From Rhizobium sp. Leaf306 (GTDB lineage: Bacteria; Pseudomonadota; Alphaproteobacteria; Rhizobiales; Rhizobiaceae), in contig NZ_LMNX01000009.1 of assembly GCF_001423425.1 (NCBI RefSeq), positions 1 to 53,906 of the forward strand: 53,906 nucleotides of DNA. The letters are read 5' to 3'. The notes beneath the pieces were generated by a model that ran no database searches, was not told where the DNA came from, and was given only the letters and a program-made list of their open reading frames with translations. Positions 16,391-24,150 of this stretch are shown in pieces. Position 1 is the first letter of the stretch. The number at the start of each line of letters is the position of its first letter. Both the position numbers and the translations under genes were made by a program.

Positions 16391-16440
16391 GGAGTGCAAA
16401 CCTTTTGCCGGCCGGTGAAGGCCGGGCTATAGAAACGGCC

Positions 16441-17568
16441 ATGGAAGCCGGCATCGATATTGACAGCAAGACCCTGCGACGTGGCTGGACCACGGGAACC
16501 TGCGCTGCGGCCGCCACGAAGGCTGCCTGTCTGGCGCTGATGACAGGCGAATTTCCGGCGATGGTGGAGGTGACCCTGCCCAGCGGCCAACGGCCGGGTT
16601 TTGCGCTGGCCATCGAAGAGGTGGGCGAGGGTTTCGCCAAGGCTGGCATCATCAAGGATGCCGGCGACGACCCAGATGTCACCCATGGCGCGCTGATCAT
16701 CAGCACGGTGCGGCGCGGCGCGGCGAAAAGCGGCATCACGTTCAGGGCAGGACCTGGCGTCGGTACGGTGACGCGGCCCGGTCTGCCGCTGCCACCCGGC
16801 GAACCCTCGATCAACCCGGTGCCACGGCAGATGATTGCGCAGGCGATAACAGAGGTTGCCGGCGAGGGCGCCGATTTCGAGGTGGAGATTTCGGTGCCCG
16901 ACGGTGAGAAGATCGCCGAGAAGACGCTTAACGGCCGGCTCGGCATTGTCGGCGGAATATCGATCCTCGGTACGACCGGGATCGTCATTCCGTATTCGTG
17001 CTCGGCCTGGATCCATTCCATCTGGCGCGGCATCGATGTGGCGCGCGCGGCCGGCCTCGATCATATTTCCGGCGCCACCGGCAATACGTCCGAAAAGGCG
17101 GCGCAGGCCTATCATGGCCTTTCCGACGTCGCGCTGATCGACATGGGCGATTTCGTCGGCGGCATGCTGAAATATATCCGCAGCCATCCGGTGCCGAAGG
17201 TAACCGTTGCCGGCGGCGTCGCCAAGATGACCAAGCTCGCCCAGGGCATGCTCGACGTGCATTCCAAGCGCGGGCTTGCCGATCTCGAAGCGCTTGCCAA
17301 GGTGGCGGAAGACGCTGGCGCCGATGCCGATCTCGTTGCGCGGATCATCGCTGCAAACACCGTCGCGCAGGCGTTCGAGATGGCTGGCGCGCGTGGTCTG
17401 AAGCTCGGTGACCGCATTGCCGCGCTTGCCTGGAAGACCGCCGCAAAGTCGCTCGGCGACCCTAAGATCGCGCTGGAGATCCTGGTGTTCGACCGGCACG
17501 GGCAGCTTGCCGGACGAACGGAATTCACGCCGTCCGATCATTCCGGGTCCTTAGCCGCAGAGAGCTGA
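16441..17568 (+). CDS. cbiD: Cobalt-precorrin-5B (C1)-methyltransferase
   Basis: CbiD-type enzyme that removes the C1-linked two-carbon unit's neighbour position for methylation at C1 during ring contraction; it is unrelated in sequence to CobF, which does this step in the Pseudomonas denitrificans pathway. The 375-residue protein has the family's opening RRGWTTGTCAAAATKAA, GIIKDAGDDPDVTHGA, and GNTSEKAA motifs. CbiD is best known from the anaerobic pathway, but the neighbours here (cobG, cobN, cobK) are aerobic-type and no cobF is present, so CbiD probably covers the C1 step in this organism. The ATG at 16441 fits relatives; the ribosome binding site is weak. Its end overlaps the convergent cobM by 31 bases. 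Confidence 0.92.
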   Translation: MEAGIDIDSKTLRRGWTTGTCAAAATKAACLALMTGEFPAMVEVTLPSGQRPGFALAIEEVGEGFAKAGIIKDAGDDPDVTHGALIISTVRRGAAKSGITFRAGPGVGTVTRPGLPLPPGEPSINPVPRQMIAQAITEVAGEGADFEVEISVPDGEKIAEKTLNGRLGIVGGISILGTTGIVIPYSCSAWIHSIWRGIDVARAAGLDHISGATGNTSEKAAQAYHGLSDVALIDMGDFVGGMLKYIRSHPVPKVTVAGGVAKMTKLAQGMLDVHSKRGLADLEALAKVAEDAGADADLVARIIAANTVAQAFEMAGARGLKLGDRIAALAWKTAAKSLGDPKIALEILVFDRHGQLAGRTEFTPSDHSGSLAAES

Positions 17569-18326
17569 TCCCAGCCGGGGCGGAAACGTCGTACATAGTC
17601 TGCATTGTATAGCTGGCTCTCGACGAAATCCGTCGCTCCCAGCCCTTTGCCGACGAAGATGAGCGCGGTGCGCTCGGCGGGTTCTGCGGCCAGTTTCGCC
17701 GCAATATCGGCAAGCGTGCCGGTGACGATGCGCTCTTCCGGCCATGAGGCGCGAACGACGATCGCCACCGGGCAATCGGGACCGTAAAGCGGCGTCAGTT
17801 CCTCGACGATCCTGTCCAGTGCATGGATGGCGAGATGGATCGCAAGCGTTGCACCTGTCGCGCCAAAGGCTTTCAGCGTTTCGCCCTCGGGCATTTTCGA
17901 GGCGCGACCGGAGATGCGTGTGAGGACGAGGCTTTGCGCGACTTCGGGAATTGTCAGCTCCCGCCGCAACGCGGCTGCGGCGGCGGCAAACGAGGGGACG
18001 CCAGGGGTCAGCGTGTAGTCGATGCCGTGCTTTTCCAGTCGGCGGATCTGTTCGGCCACGGCGCTCCAGACCGAAAGATCGCCCGAATGCAGGCGGGCCA
18101 CATCCTTACCGGCCTGGTGAGCGGCAACATATTCGGCCTCGATATCGTCAAGCGACAGAGAGCCGGTATCAACGATCCGTGCGTCGGCCGGGCAATAGTC
18201 CAGCAGTTCCTTCGGCATGATCGAGCCTGCATAGAGGCAGACCGGCGAGCGGCTGAGGATATCGCGGCCGCGGACGGTGATCAGATCCGCGGCACCGGGG
18301 CCGGCACCGATGAAATGGACGGTCAT
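17538..18326 (-). CDS. cobM: Precorrin-4 C11-methyltransferase
   Basis: SAM-dependent methyltransferase that adds the C11 methyl group to precorrin-4. The 262-residue protein opens with VHFIGAGPGAADLITVRG, the canonical tetrapyrrole-methylase start, and has LHSGDLSVWSA and LTPGVPSFAAAAAAL segments typical of CobM/CbiF. Its ATG overlaps the cobE TGA (ATGA), which fixes the start although the frame is open 75 bases further up. It is the last gene of the cobL-cobE-cobM unit and ends inside the 3' end of the convergent cbiD. Confidence 0.95.
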   Translation of the reverse strand: MTVHFIGAGPGAADLITVRGRDILSRSPVCLYAGSIMPKELLDYCPADARIVDTGSLSLDDIEAEYVAAHQAGKDVARLHSGDLSVWSAVAEQIRRLEKHGIDYTLTPGVPSFAAAAAALRRELTIPEVAQSLVLTRISGRASKMPEGETLKAFGATGATLAIHLAIHALDRIVEELTPLYGPDCPVAIVVRASWPEERIVTGTLADIAAKLAAEPAERTALIFVGKGLGATDFVESQLYNADYVRRFRPGWDQLSAAKDPE

Positions 18327-18709
18327 GGATAGTCTTTCGTTTGCGCCAAGGCGCAGGTAGCGCCCTGGGATATCAGCCGCGGCACGATGATTTCGGACCA
18401 TTCTCCCGCAGCCGCAAGCGCCGCACCTTCGGACAGGCTGGATGACGGCGTCTGGGCAAGGCTGTGGCGGGAAACGGTCTTCGTTCTCGGCTCGGCGTCG
18501 AGCAACGCCTGGTCGCTGACGATGTGAAGCGGAATGCCCAGCGTTTCGGCCAGCTGCAGAATGCCGGGTTCCTGCCGCTTGATCTCTCCGGTGGCAAGTG
18601 CCCCAATCGATCCCCTGATGATACCGGCCTCAGTGCAGGCCGCATCGAGAGCGGACAGAAGGTCTGCGCGTGTGGTGCCCTTGCGGCAACCCAAACCGGC
18701 GACGATCAT
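18323..18709 (-). CDS. cobE: CobE (CbiG C-terminal-like) protein
   Basis: A 128-residue protein matching CobE and the C-terminal domain of CbiG. It opens MIVAGLGCRKGTT and carries the family's SIGALATGEIKRQEPGI motif. CobE is conserved in aerobic cobalamin clusters, but its precise biochemical role is unresolved; CbiG opens the delta-lactone of cobalt-precorrin-5A in the anaerobic route. The gene is wedged between cobL and cobM, overlapping both by four bases (ATGA at each end), so it is surely translated with them. AAGGA lies at a good distance before the ATG. Confidence 0.88.
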   Translation of the reverse strand: MIVAGLGCRKGTTRADLLSALDAACTEAGIIRGSIGALATGEIKRQEPGILQLAETLGIPLHIVSDQALLDAEPRTKTVSRHSLAQTPSSSLSEGAALAAAGEWSEIIVPRLISQGATCALAQTKDYP

Positions 18710-19938
18710 GGTTCTGTTCCTTTTGTCCAAGTCCACTGCGTGACCGGCATGGCCGGCTTCCAGCCCTGCATCGACCCGACGGGTGAGGCCCGCGAGACAT
18801 CCATGCGGATGAGGCTGCCGCCGAGCGTGGCTTTTGCGGTCAGCAGCACCGCTTCCATCTCCAGCGTCACGGCGTTGGCAACGAGCCTGCCGCCGGATTT
18901 CAGCGCTGCAGCGGCCGTCTCGAAAACACCAGGTTCGCTGCCGCCGCCGCCGATGAAGATCGCATCCGGTGGGGTGAGGCCATGGAGCGCCGACGGTGCT
19001 TCGCCCTCGACCACGACGAGGCCCGGCACGCCGAAGCGTGCGGCATTGCGCCTGATGCGAGCGGCGCGCTTGGGATGGGCTTCTACGCCAATCGCCCTCA
19101 TCGAGGGGTCGGCCAGCATCCATTCGATGCCGATCGAGCCGGATCCGGCGCCGATATCCCAGAGCAGCTCGCCGCGCCGGGGCGAAAGAGCCGATAGCGT
19201 CAAGGCGCGGATCTCCCGTTTGGTGATCTGACCGTCATGTTCGAACAGCGCATCATCAAGGCCGAAGCCTAGCGGCAGAACGCGCGCCGGTCCGTTTGCA
19301 GCAACGTCGATTGCGACGACGTTCAGCACGTTGATATCCTGCAATGCAAATCCGTCCGCCTGCACCTTGCGAATGCGCTCCGCTTGGCCGCCAAGCGCTT
19401 CGAGCACGGTCAGCTGCGATTTCCCGAAGCCGCTCTCCGTCAGGAGCGCCGCCAGTTCCGCAGGCCCCCGTTCATCCGAGGTCAGCGCGATCACACGCCG
19501 GCCTGGGTGCAGAAGAGGGCGGATGAGATCCGGTGGGCGACCGTGGAGCGAGACAGTCTCGATCTCCTGCAGCGGCCAGCCGAGACGCGACGCTGCGAGC
19601 GAAAATGCGGACGAGGACGGATAGGAGACGAATTCGTCGGCCGGCACATGGCGTGACAGGGTTGCACCCACGCCGAAGCAGAAGGGATCGCCGGAGGCGA
19701 GTACGCAGACCCTCTTTCCACGCAGGGCGACGACATCGCGCATCGCTGGATCGAAGGGCGTCGGCCAGGGTCGCGCTTCGCCGGTGATGAGGGATGCGGC
19801 GAGCTCCAGATGCCGCTTTCCGCCGAAAACAACGGTGGCGGCTGTGATCGCGTCGCAGGCGTTCTCGCCGAGACCCTTCACGCCATCCTCGCCGATGCCG
19901 ACGATGGACAGCCAGCGGCTTTGGTTTAAAGCTCTCAT
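18706..19938 (-). CDS. cobL: Precorrin-6B C5,15-methyltransferase (decarboxylating)
   Basis: Two-domain enzyme of 410 residues that methylates C5 and C15 and removes the C12 acetate carboxyl to give precorrin-8X. The N-terminal CbiE-like domain (about 1-200) opens with LSIVGIGEDGVKGLG. The C-terminal CbiT-like domain starts near REIRALTLSALSP and has a Rossmann SAM site (LLWDIGAGSGSIGIEWM) and FIGGGG. The start is taken at MRALNQ (19938); the frame is open to 19956. It is divergent from cobK with only 19 bases between start codons and is the first gene of the cobL-cobE-cobM unit. Confidence 0.95.
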   Translation of the reverse strand: MRALNQSRWLSIVGIGEDGVKGLGENACDAITAATVVFGGKRHLELAASLITGEARPWPTPFDPAMRDVVALRGKRVCVLASGDPFCFGVGATLSRHVPADEFVSYPSSSAFSLAASRLGWPLQEIETVSLHGRPPDLIRPLLHPGRRVIALTSDERGPAELAALLTESGFGKSQLTVLEALGGQAERIRKVQADGFALQDINVLNVVAIDVAANGPARVLPLGFGLDDALFEHDGQITKREIRALTLSALSPRRGELLWDIGAGSGSIGIEWMLADPSMRAIGVEAHPKRAARIRRNAARFGVPGLVVVEGEAPSALHGLTPPDAIFIGGGGSEPGVFETAAAALKSGGRLVANAVTLEMEAVLLTAKATLGGSLIRMDVSRASPVGSMQGWKPAMPVTQWTWTKGTEP

Positions 19939-19957
19939 CTCTGATTCAGGAGGCAAC

Positions 19958-20725
19958 TTGACTTACTCCATCCTCATTCTGGGCGGCACGACGGAGGCAA
20001 AGGCGCTCGCCGGCCGGTTGGCGACCGACCCGGAATACCAGATCCTTGTTTCGCTTGCCGGGCGCACCAAGGCGCCGGCGGAACAGCCGGTGCCTGTGCG
20101 GATCGGCGGGTTCGGCGGTGCTGGAGGTCTCGATGCCTTCATCCGTGAGCAAGGCGTGGATCTGCTGATCGACGCGACACATCCGTTCGCGGCGCAGATT
20201 TCCCGCAATGCCGCTGAAGCCGCGGCGTCGTCCGGTGTAGAAATCCTGGCTTTGCGGCGTGCCGCCTGGTCGCGTCAGGACGGCGATCGCTGGCAGGAGG
20301 TCGGCAGTATCGAGGCGGCAGTTGCCGCGCTCGACATCGCCCCGCGCAAGGTTTTCCTGACGCTTGGCCGGCAGGAACTGCTGCCGTTCGAAGTGAGGAA
20401 ACAGCATCAATACCTGGTGCGCAGCGTCGATCCGGTCGATCCGCCGCTCGACCTGCCGGATGTGACCTATATCACTGCTCGCGGGCCGTTTTCCGAGGGG
20501 GACGAGATCCGGCTGCTTGAGGAGCACGGCATCGACCTGATCGTTTCCAAGAATAGTGGCGGTCGTGCCAGTGTGGCCAAGATCAGCGCTGCGCGGCGCC
20601 TCGGAATCGACGTCATCCTGATCGACCGCCCAGAGCTGCCGGATGTGCCGTGTGCCACAAGCGTGGACGCGCTGGTCGACCGGGTGCGTCACTGGACGCT
20701 CTCCCGCAGGAAGCGCGGCGAATAG
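19958..20725 (+). CDS. cobK: Precorrin-6A reductase
   Basis: NADPH-dependent reductase converting precorrin-6A to dihydro-precorrin-6 (precorrin-6B). The 255-residue protein opens SILILGGTTEAKALA, and has LLIDATHPFAAQIS and LTLGRQEL motifs and a C-terminal VSKNSGG segment, all typical of CobK/CbiJ. It starts at a TTG (19958) preceded by AGGAGG at 19948-19953; no ATG fits. It stands alone on the plus strand between two minus-strand methyltransferase units, and its last 37 bases overlap the 3' end of cobJ. With only 19 bases before cobL, its promoter must lie largely within the cobL coding region. Confidence 0.94.
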   Translation: MTYSILILGGTTEAKALAGRLATDPEYQILVSLAGRTKAPAEQPVPVRIGGFGGAGGLDAFIREQGVDLLIDATHPFAAQISRNAAEAAASSGVEILALRRAAWSRQDGDRWQEVGSIEAAVAALDIAPRKVFLTLGRQELLPFEVRKQHQYLVRSVDPVDPPLDLPDVTYITARGPFSEGDEIRLLEEHGIDLIVSKNSGGRASVAKISAARRLGIDVILIDRPELPDVPCATSVDALVDRVRHWTLSRRKRGE

Positions 20726-21453
20726 ACGATCGGTCGGTTGCCGGTTCTTTCGATCAGCTTGGTCTCTGTCGTGCCGACGATCACGCAGGTCGCCATGTCG
20801 GCCATGTCGCCCTGAGCTTCCGCCAAGGGCACGATCCGGATAGCCTCGTCAGGCCTGCCGGCGGCGCGACCGAAGATGACCGGAACCGTGCCCGGCAGGT
20901 TGGCGCGCAGGATGTCGAAGGCTTCGTCCAACTGATGCGGCCGCGCCTTGCTGATCGGATTGTAGAAGGCCATGACGAAGCCGGCCGTTGCCGCGGCGAC
21001 GAGACGCTTTTCGATGATGGCCCAGGGTTTCAGGTTGTTCGAGAGCGAAATCGCGCAGAAATCATGGCCGAGAGGCGCTCCCGCCTTCGCCGCAACCGCC
21101 AGCATGGCGGTGACTCCAGGAACGATGGATAGATCGATGTCGCGCCATTCTGCAGGGCCTTCGTCGATCGCTTCACAGACGGCCGCTGCCATGGCGAAGA
21201 CGCCGGGATCTCCACCCGAGACGACGCAGACTTTGCCGCCTCTCGCTGCCATGTCGATCGCCGCCTTGGCGCGTGCCAGCTCCTCGCGATTGTCAGAGGC
21301 ATGGCGGCGCTGGTCCGGTCGCAGGTTCAGCCTGTCGATATAGGGAAAGTAGCCGAAGAAATCGGTTGCCGACGCAACCGCCGACAGCGCTTCCGGGGTG
21401 ATCTGGTCCGGATTGCCGGGGCCGAGGCCGACGACGGTCAGCGATCCCGTCAT
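20689..21453 (-). CDS. cobJ: Precorrin-3B C17-methyltransferase
   Basis: SAM-dependent enzyme that methylates C17 and contracts the macrocycle to precorrin-4. The 254-residue protein begins SLTVVGLGPGNPDQITPEA and contains VVSGGDPGVFAMA, GVTAML and VMAFYNPISKAR segments characteristic of CobJ/CbiH. The ATG at 21453 overlaps the cobI TGA (ATGA). It is the last gene of the riboswitch-led minus-strand operon, and its end overlaps convergent cobK. Confidence 0.95.
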   Translation of the reverse strand: MTGSLTVVGLGPGNPDQITPEALSAVASATDFFGYFPYIDRLNLRPDQRRHASDNREELARAKAAIDMAARGGKVCVVSGGDPGVFAMAAAVCEAIDEGPAEWRDIDLSIVPGVTAMLAVAAKAGAPLGHDFCAISLSNNLKPWAIIEKRLVAAATAGFVMAFYNPISKARPHQLDEAFDILRANLPGTVPVIFGRAAGRPDEAIRIVPLAEAQGDMADMATCVIVGTTETKLIERTGNRPIVYSPRFLRESVQ

Positions 21454-22214
21454 TCTGCCGCTCCATGATCGGGTCCCGGACGGTTGGTCCATCCGGGAAC
21501 GAGCACCAGCGAGAAATAGGGCGCCGGGCTTTCGTCGCGCGTTTCCAGCCGCTCCGAGGCGCCGTTGGCCATGGTGCCCCGTTCGACATAGAGCGCGCCT
21601 GAAAGCTTGCCGACGGCGGCGAGCGCCCGGCGGATTTTGGGCAGGTTGCGCCCGACCTTCATGATCACGGCGCCATCAGTATCGGCGAGACGCTCGATCA
21701 GCTTTTCCTCGGATAGCGTGCCGGGAAGCACGCTCAGGATATCGTCTCCCTGCACCAGCGGCAGGCCCGTCATCGACCAGCAGCCGGACATCGCGGTGAC
21801 GCCGGCAATCACATCGACCTCATAGCGATCATTCAGCCGCACATGCAGATGCATATAGGACCCGTAAAACAGCGGGTCTCCTTCGCTCAGAACGGCGACG
21901 GTCTTTCCGGCATCAAGGTAAGCTGCGACTTCTTCGGCCGAACGATCGAAGAAATCGTTGATCGGCGTCTTGTAGTCCGCCTCGTCCTTGTGGGTCTCAA
22001 CCGTGACCGGATAGACCAGCGGCAGCTCGATCGTGCCCGGGCGGATATGGGCGTCGACGATGGTGCGGCCGTTGCCTGAGGATCCCTTCTTGCAGAAGAA
22101 CGCCAGCACATCCGCTTCATTGATGGCACGCACGGCCTTCAGCGTCATCAGTTCCGGATCACCCGGTCCGGTGCCGACGCCGATCAGTCTGCCCTTTATA
22201 CTCTCGGGGTTCAA
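21450..22214 (-). CDS. cobI: Precorrin-2 C20-methyltransferase
   Basis: Methylates precorrin-2 at C20 to give precorrin-3A. The 254-residue protein has the N-terminal RLIGVGTGPGDPELMTLKAVR motif and LSEGDPLFYGSYM and VIAGVTAMSGC segments of CobI/CbiL. The start is a TTG (22214-22212) overlapping the cobH TGA as TTGA, matching the coupled arrangement of its neighbours; no ATG lies at a suitable place. The frame is open further upstream, but that part is antisense or out-of-frame to cobH. Confidence 0.93.
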   Translation of the reverse strand: MNPESIKGRLIGVGTGPGDPELMTLKAVRAINEADVLAFFCKKGSSGNGRTIVDAHIRPGTIELPLVYPVTVETHKDEADYKTPINDFFDRSAEEVAAYLDAGKTVAVLSEGDPLFYGSYMHLHVRLNDRYEVDVIAGVTAMSGCWSMTGLPLVQGDDILSVLPGTLSEEKLIERLADTDGAVIMKVGRNLPKIRRALAAVGKLSGALYVERGTMANGASERLETRDESPAPYFSLVLVPGWTNRPGPDHGAAE

Positions 22215-22846
22215 AGGCCTGTCCTCGCCAGCGCGTTGACGGCGGCCGCCGTCATGGCAGAGCCGCCCATGCGGCCGCGCACCACGGCATAGGGAATGCC
22301 ATGCGCTGATTCCATCAGGGCTTCCTTGGATTCGGCCGCGCCTACGAAGCCGACCGGCATGCCGATGATTGCGGCTGGGCGCGGCGCACCGGCATCCAGC
22401 AGTTCCAGCAGGTGAAACAGGGCCGTCGGCGCATTGCCGATGGCGACCACCGAACCTTCCATTGCGTCCCACAGATCCAGTGCCGCTGCCGATCGTGTAT
22501 TGCCGATCGTTTTCGCCAGTTCGACCGTGCGGCTGTCACGCAACGTGCAGATCACCTCGTTGTCGGCAGGTAGCCTTGCCCGGGTTACCCCCTGTGCCAC
22601 CATGAACGCGTCGCAATAGATGGGCTTGCCGGCCAGCAGCGCATTGCGGGCTGCAGAAACGAAGTCGTCGGAGAAGCGGAAATGTTCGGCCGCCTCGACC
22701 AGGCCGCAGGCGTGGATCATGCGGACTGCGACATCCGCCTGCTCTTCCGAAAATGCGGAAAGGTCGGCTTCCTCGCGGATGATCGCAAAGGACTTCAGAT
22801 AGATCGCATCGCCTTCGTGGATATAGTCGTAACTGGTCATGGTCAT
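22211..22846 (-). CDS. cobH: Precorrin-8X methylmutase
   Basis: Moves the C11 methyl group to C12, turning precorrin-8X into hydrogenobyrinic acid. The 211-residue protein has the CobH/CbiC hallmarks: YDYIHEGDAIYLKSF, a central MIHACG motif with the catalytic His, GKPIYCDAFMVAQGV, and GMPVGFVGAAESK near the C-terminus. The ATG at 22846 overlaps the cobG TGA (ATGA); an internal ATG at 22840 is possible. Confidence 0.95.
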   Translation of the reverse strand: MTMTSYDYIHEGDAIYLKSFAIIREEADLSAFSEEQADVAVRMIHACGLVEAAEHFRFSDDFVSAARNALLAGKPIYCDAFMVAQGVTRARLPADNEVICTLRDSRTVELAKTIGNTRSAAALDLWDAMEGSVVAIGNAPTALFHLLELLDAGAPRPAAIIGMPVGFVGAAESKEALMESAHGIPYAVVRGRMGGSAMTAAAVNALARTGL

Positions 22847-24150
22847 CCTGGTATGGCCGCCTGGCGAAGCCGGTCCGGACCGATCCGGGCAAGGCAGGCA
22901 GCGGAATTTTCCCCCGATCGCCGTTCCGATCGGACCAGATCGGCAAGGCGGCGAAGCGTGGCGTTGGTATCGGCAAAAGCGATGGAAGCAAAGGGTTGGC
23001 CGCTCGCTTTCGCCGAGGCAACCAGCGAAACGTGATCCGGCATGCCGCACAGCGTCAGTGCCGTTGCTTGCGGATGGGCGCAGCCCTTGGGGCAGCCGCT
23101 CACATGCAGCTTGAAAGAGCCGTCCAGAAGATCGGTGCATTCCGCGGCAGCGCGCGTGGCGATCTCGTGGGTGGCAATGGTGCCGGAACGGCAGGCCGGG
23201 CGTCCGGTACAGGCGGCGATATGGCCGCGCGGATCGGTGCTCGACGTCACGAAACCGGTGTCTGCGGCAAATGCCGTCAATGTGCGGCACGTGGCCTGGC
23301 TGCCGGAGAACAGGAGCGAATGATCGAGCGCCGGTTTGACGGTGCGGATGTCCAGGCGGGTGGCCTCGTTGCAGAGGGCGATCAGGTTTTCGGCATGGGT
23401 CTGGCCGAAAGCTGGGCCGATGCCGGTCGCGAACGTGCCGTCCGACAAGGGATGCAGCGTGAAGGGGGAGACGGTTGCGGCAGTGAAATCGTTGACCGGC
23501 AAGGCTGAAGCGATGTCACGACCGCGGGCATCGCTCCCGAGCGAGGCGAGCTTTTCGAGCAGAGAGACTGTCGCCTCGATGGCCTGTGTTTCAGCGAAAA
23601 CATTGAAAACACGCCCGGAAGCTTCGGTGCCGCCAAGCAGGATCTTCCAGCGGATTTCGCCATCCGCTTCCGCCGCGACCAACCGGATATCGGCGATCAG
23701 ACCGGACAGTCTCAGGCGACCCGCACCATCGACGATGACAGACGTTTTTGGCGCAAGGCCTTGGAGGTCACGGGCGCGGTCTCTGATTGCATCCGCCAGC
23801 GGGCGCGGACCGGCAATTTCGGTTGCGTCCTCACCGGCAAGCGGCGGCACTTCGACGGCAAGGCCATCGCGTAGCGGCAGGTCCATGGCCCGCACCTCGG
23901 CCTCGAGACGCGGCGCGGAAGTTTCGCTGAGGCCGCGGATCTGCAGATTGCCGCGGGCTGAAATGTCGATCATGCCGTTGCCGTGACGCATTGCCAAACG
24001 GCAGAGATCGGCCAGTTGCTCTGGCGCAATTGCAGCGGTCAGCGGCACGCGCGCAAGAAGGCCGTCGCCCGTCATCATCGGCGCAGACAGGGCAGGGCAG
24101 GCGCCGCGTCTCATGTCCGGATCGGCTCGGTCGCGTGCAATTGCCGTCAT
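22843..24150 (-). CDS. cobG: Precorrin-3B synthase
   Basis: Oxygen-dependent monooxygenase with a 4Fe-4S centre that makes precorrin-3B, the step defining the aerobic pathway. The 435-residue protein resembles nitrite/sulfite reductases: two ferredoxin-like half domains (GNLQIRG near 67-73), and a cluster-binding cysteine set Cys314, Cys320 (CTGRPAC) and Cys353, Cys357 (SGCPKGCAHP). It is coupled by ATGA overlaps to cobN upstream and cobH downstream. Its presence argues that ring contraction here uses molecular oxygen, although the C1 enzyme nearby is CbiD. Confidence 0.94.
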   Translation of the reverse strand: MTAIARDRADPDMRRGACPALSAPMMTGDGLLARVPLTAAIAPEQLADLCRLAMRHGNGMIDISARGNLQIRGLSETSAPRLEAEVRAMDLPLRDGLAVEVPPLAGEDATEIAGPRPLADAIRDRARDLQGLAPKTSVIVDGAGRLRLSGLIADIRLVAAEADGEIRWKILLGGTEASGRVFNVFAETQAIEATVSLLEKLASLGSDARGRDIASALPVNDFTAATVSPFTLHPLSDGTFATGIGPAFGQTHAENLIALCNEATRLDIRTVKPALDHSLLFSGSQATCRTLTAFAADTGFVTSSTDPRGHIAACTGRPACRSGTIATHEIATRAAAECTDLLDGSFKLHVSGCPKGCAHPQATALTLCGMPDHVSLVASAKASGQPFASIAFADTNATLRRLADLVRSERRSGENSAACLARIGPDRLRQAAIPG

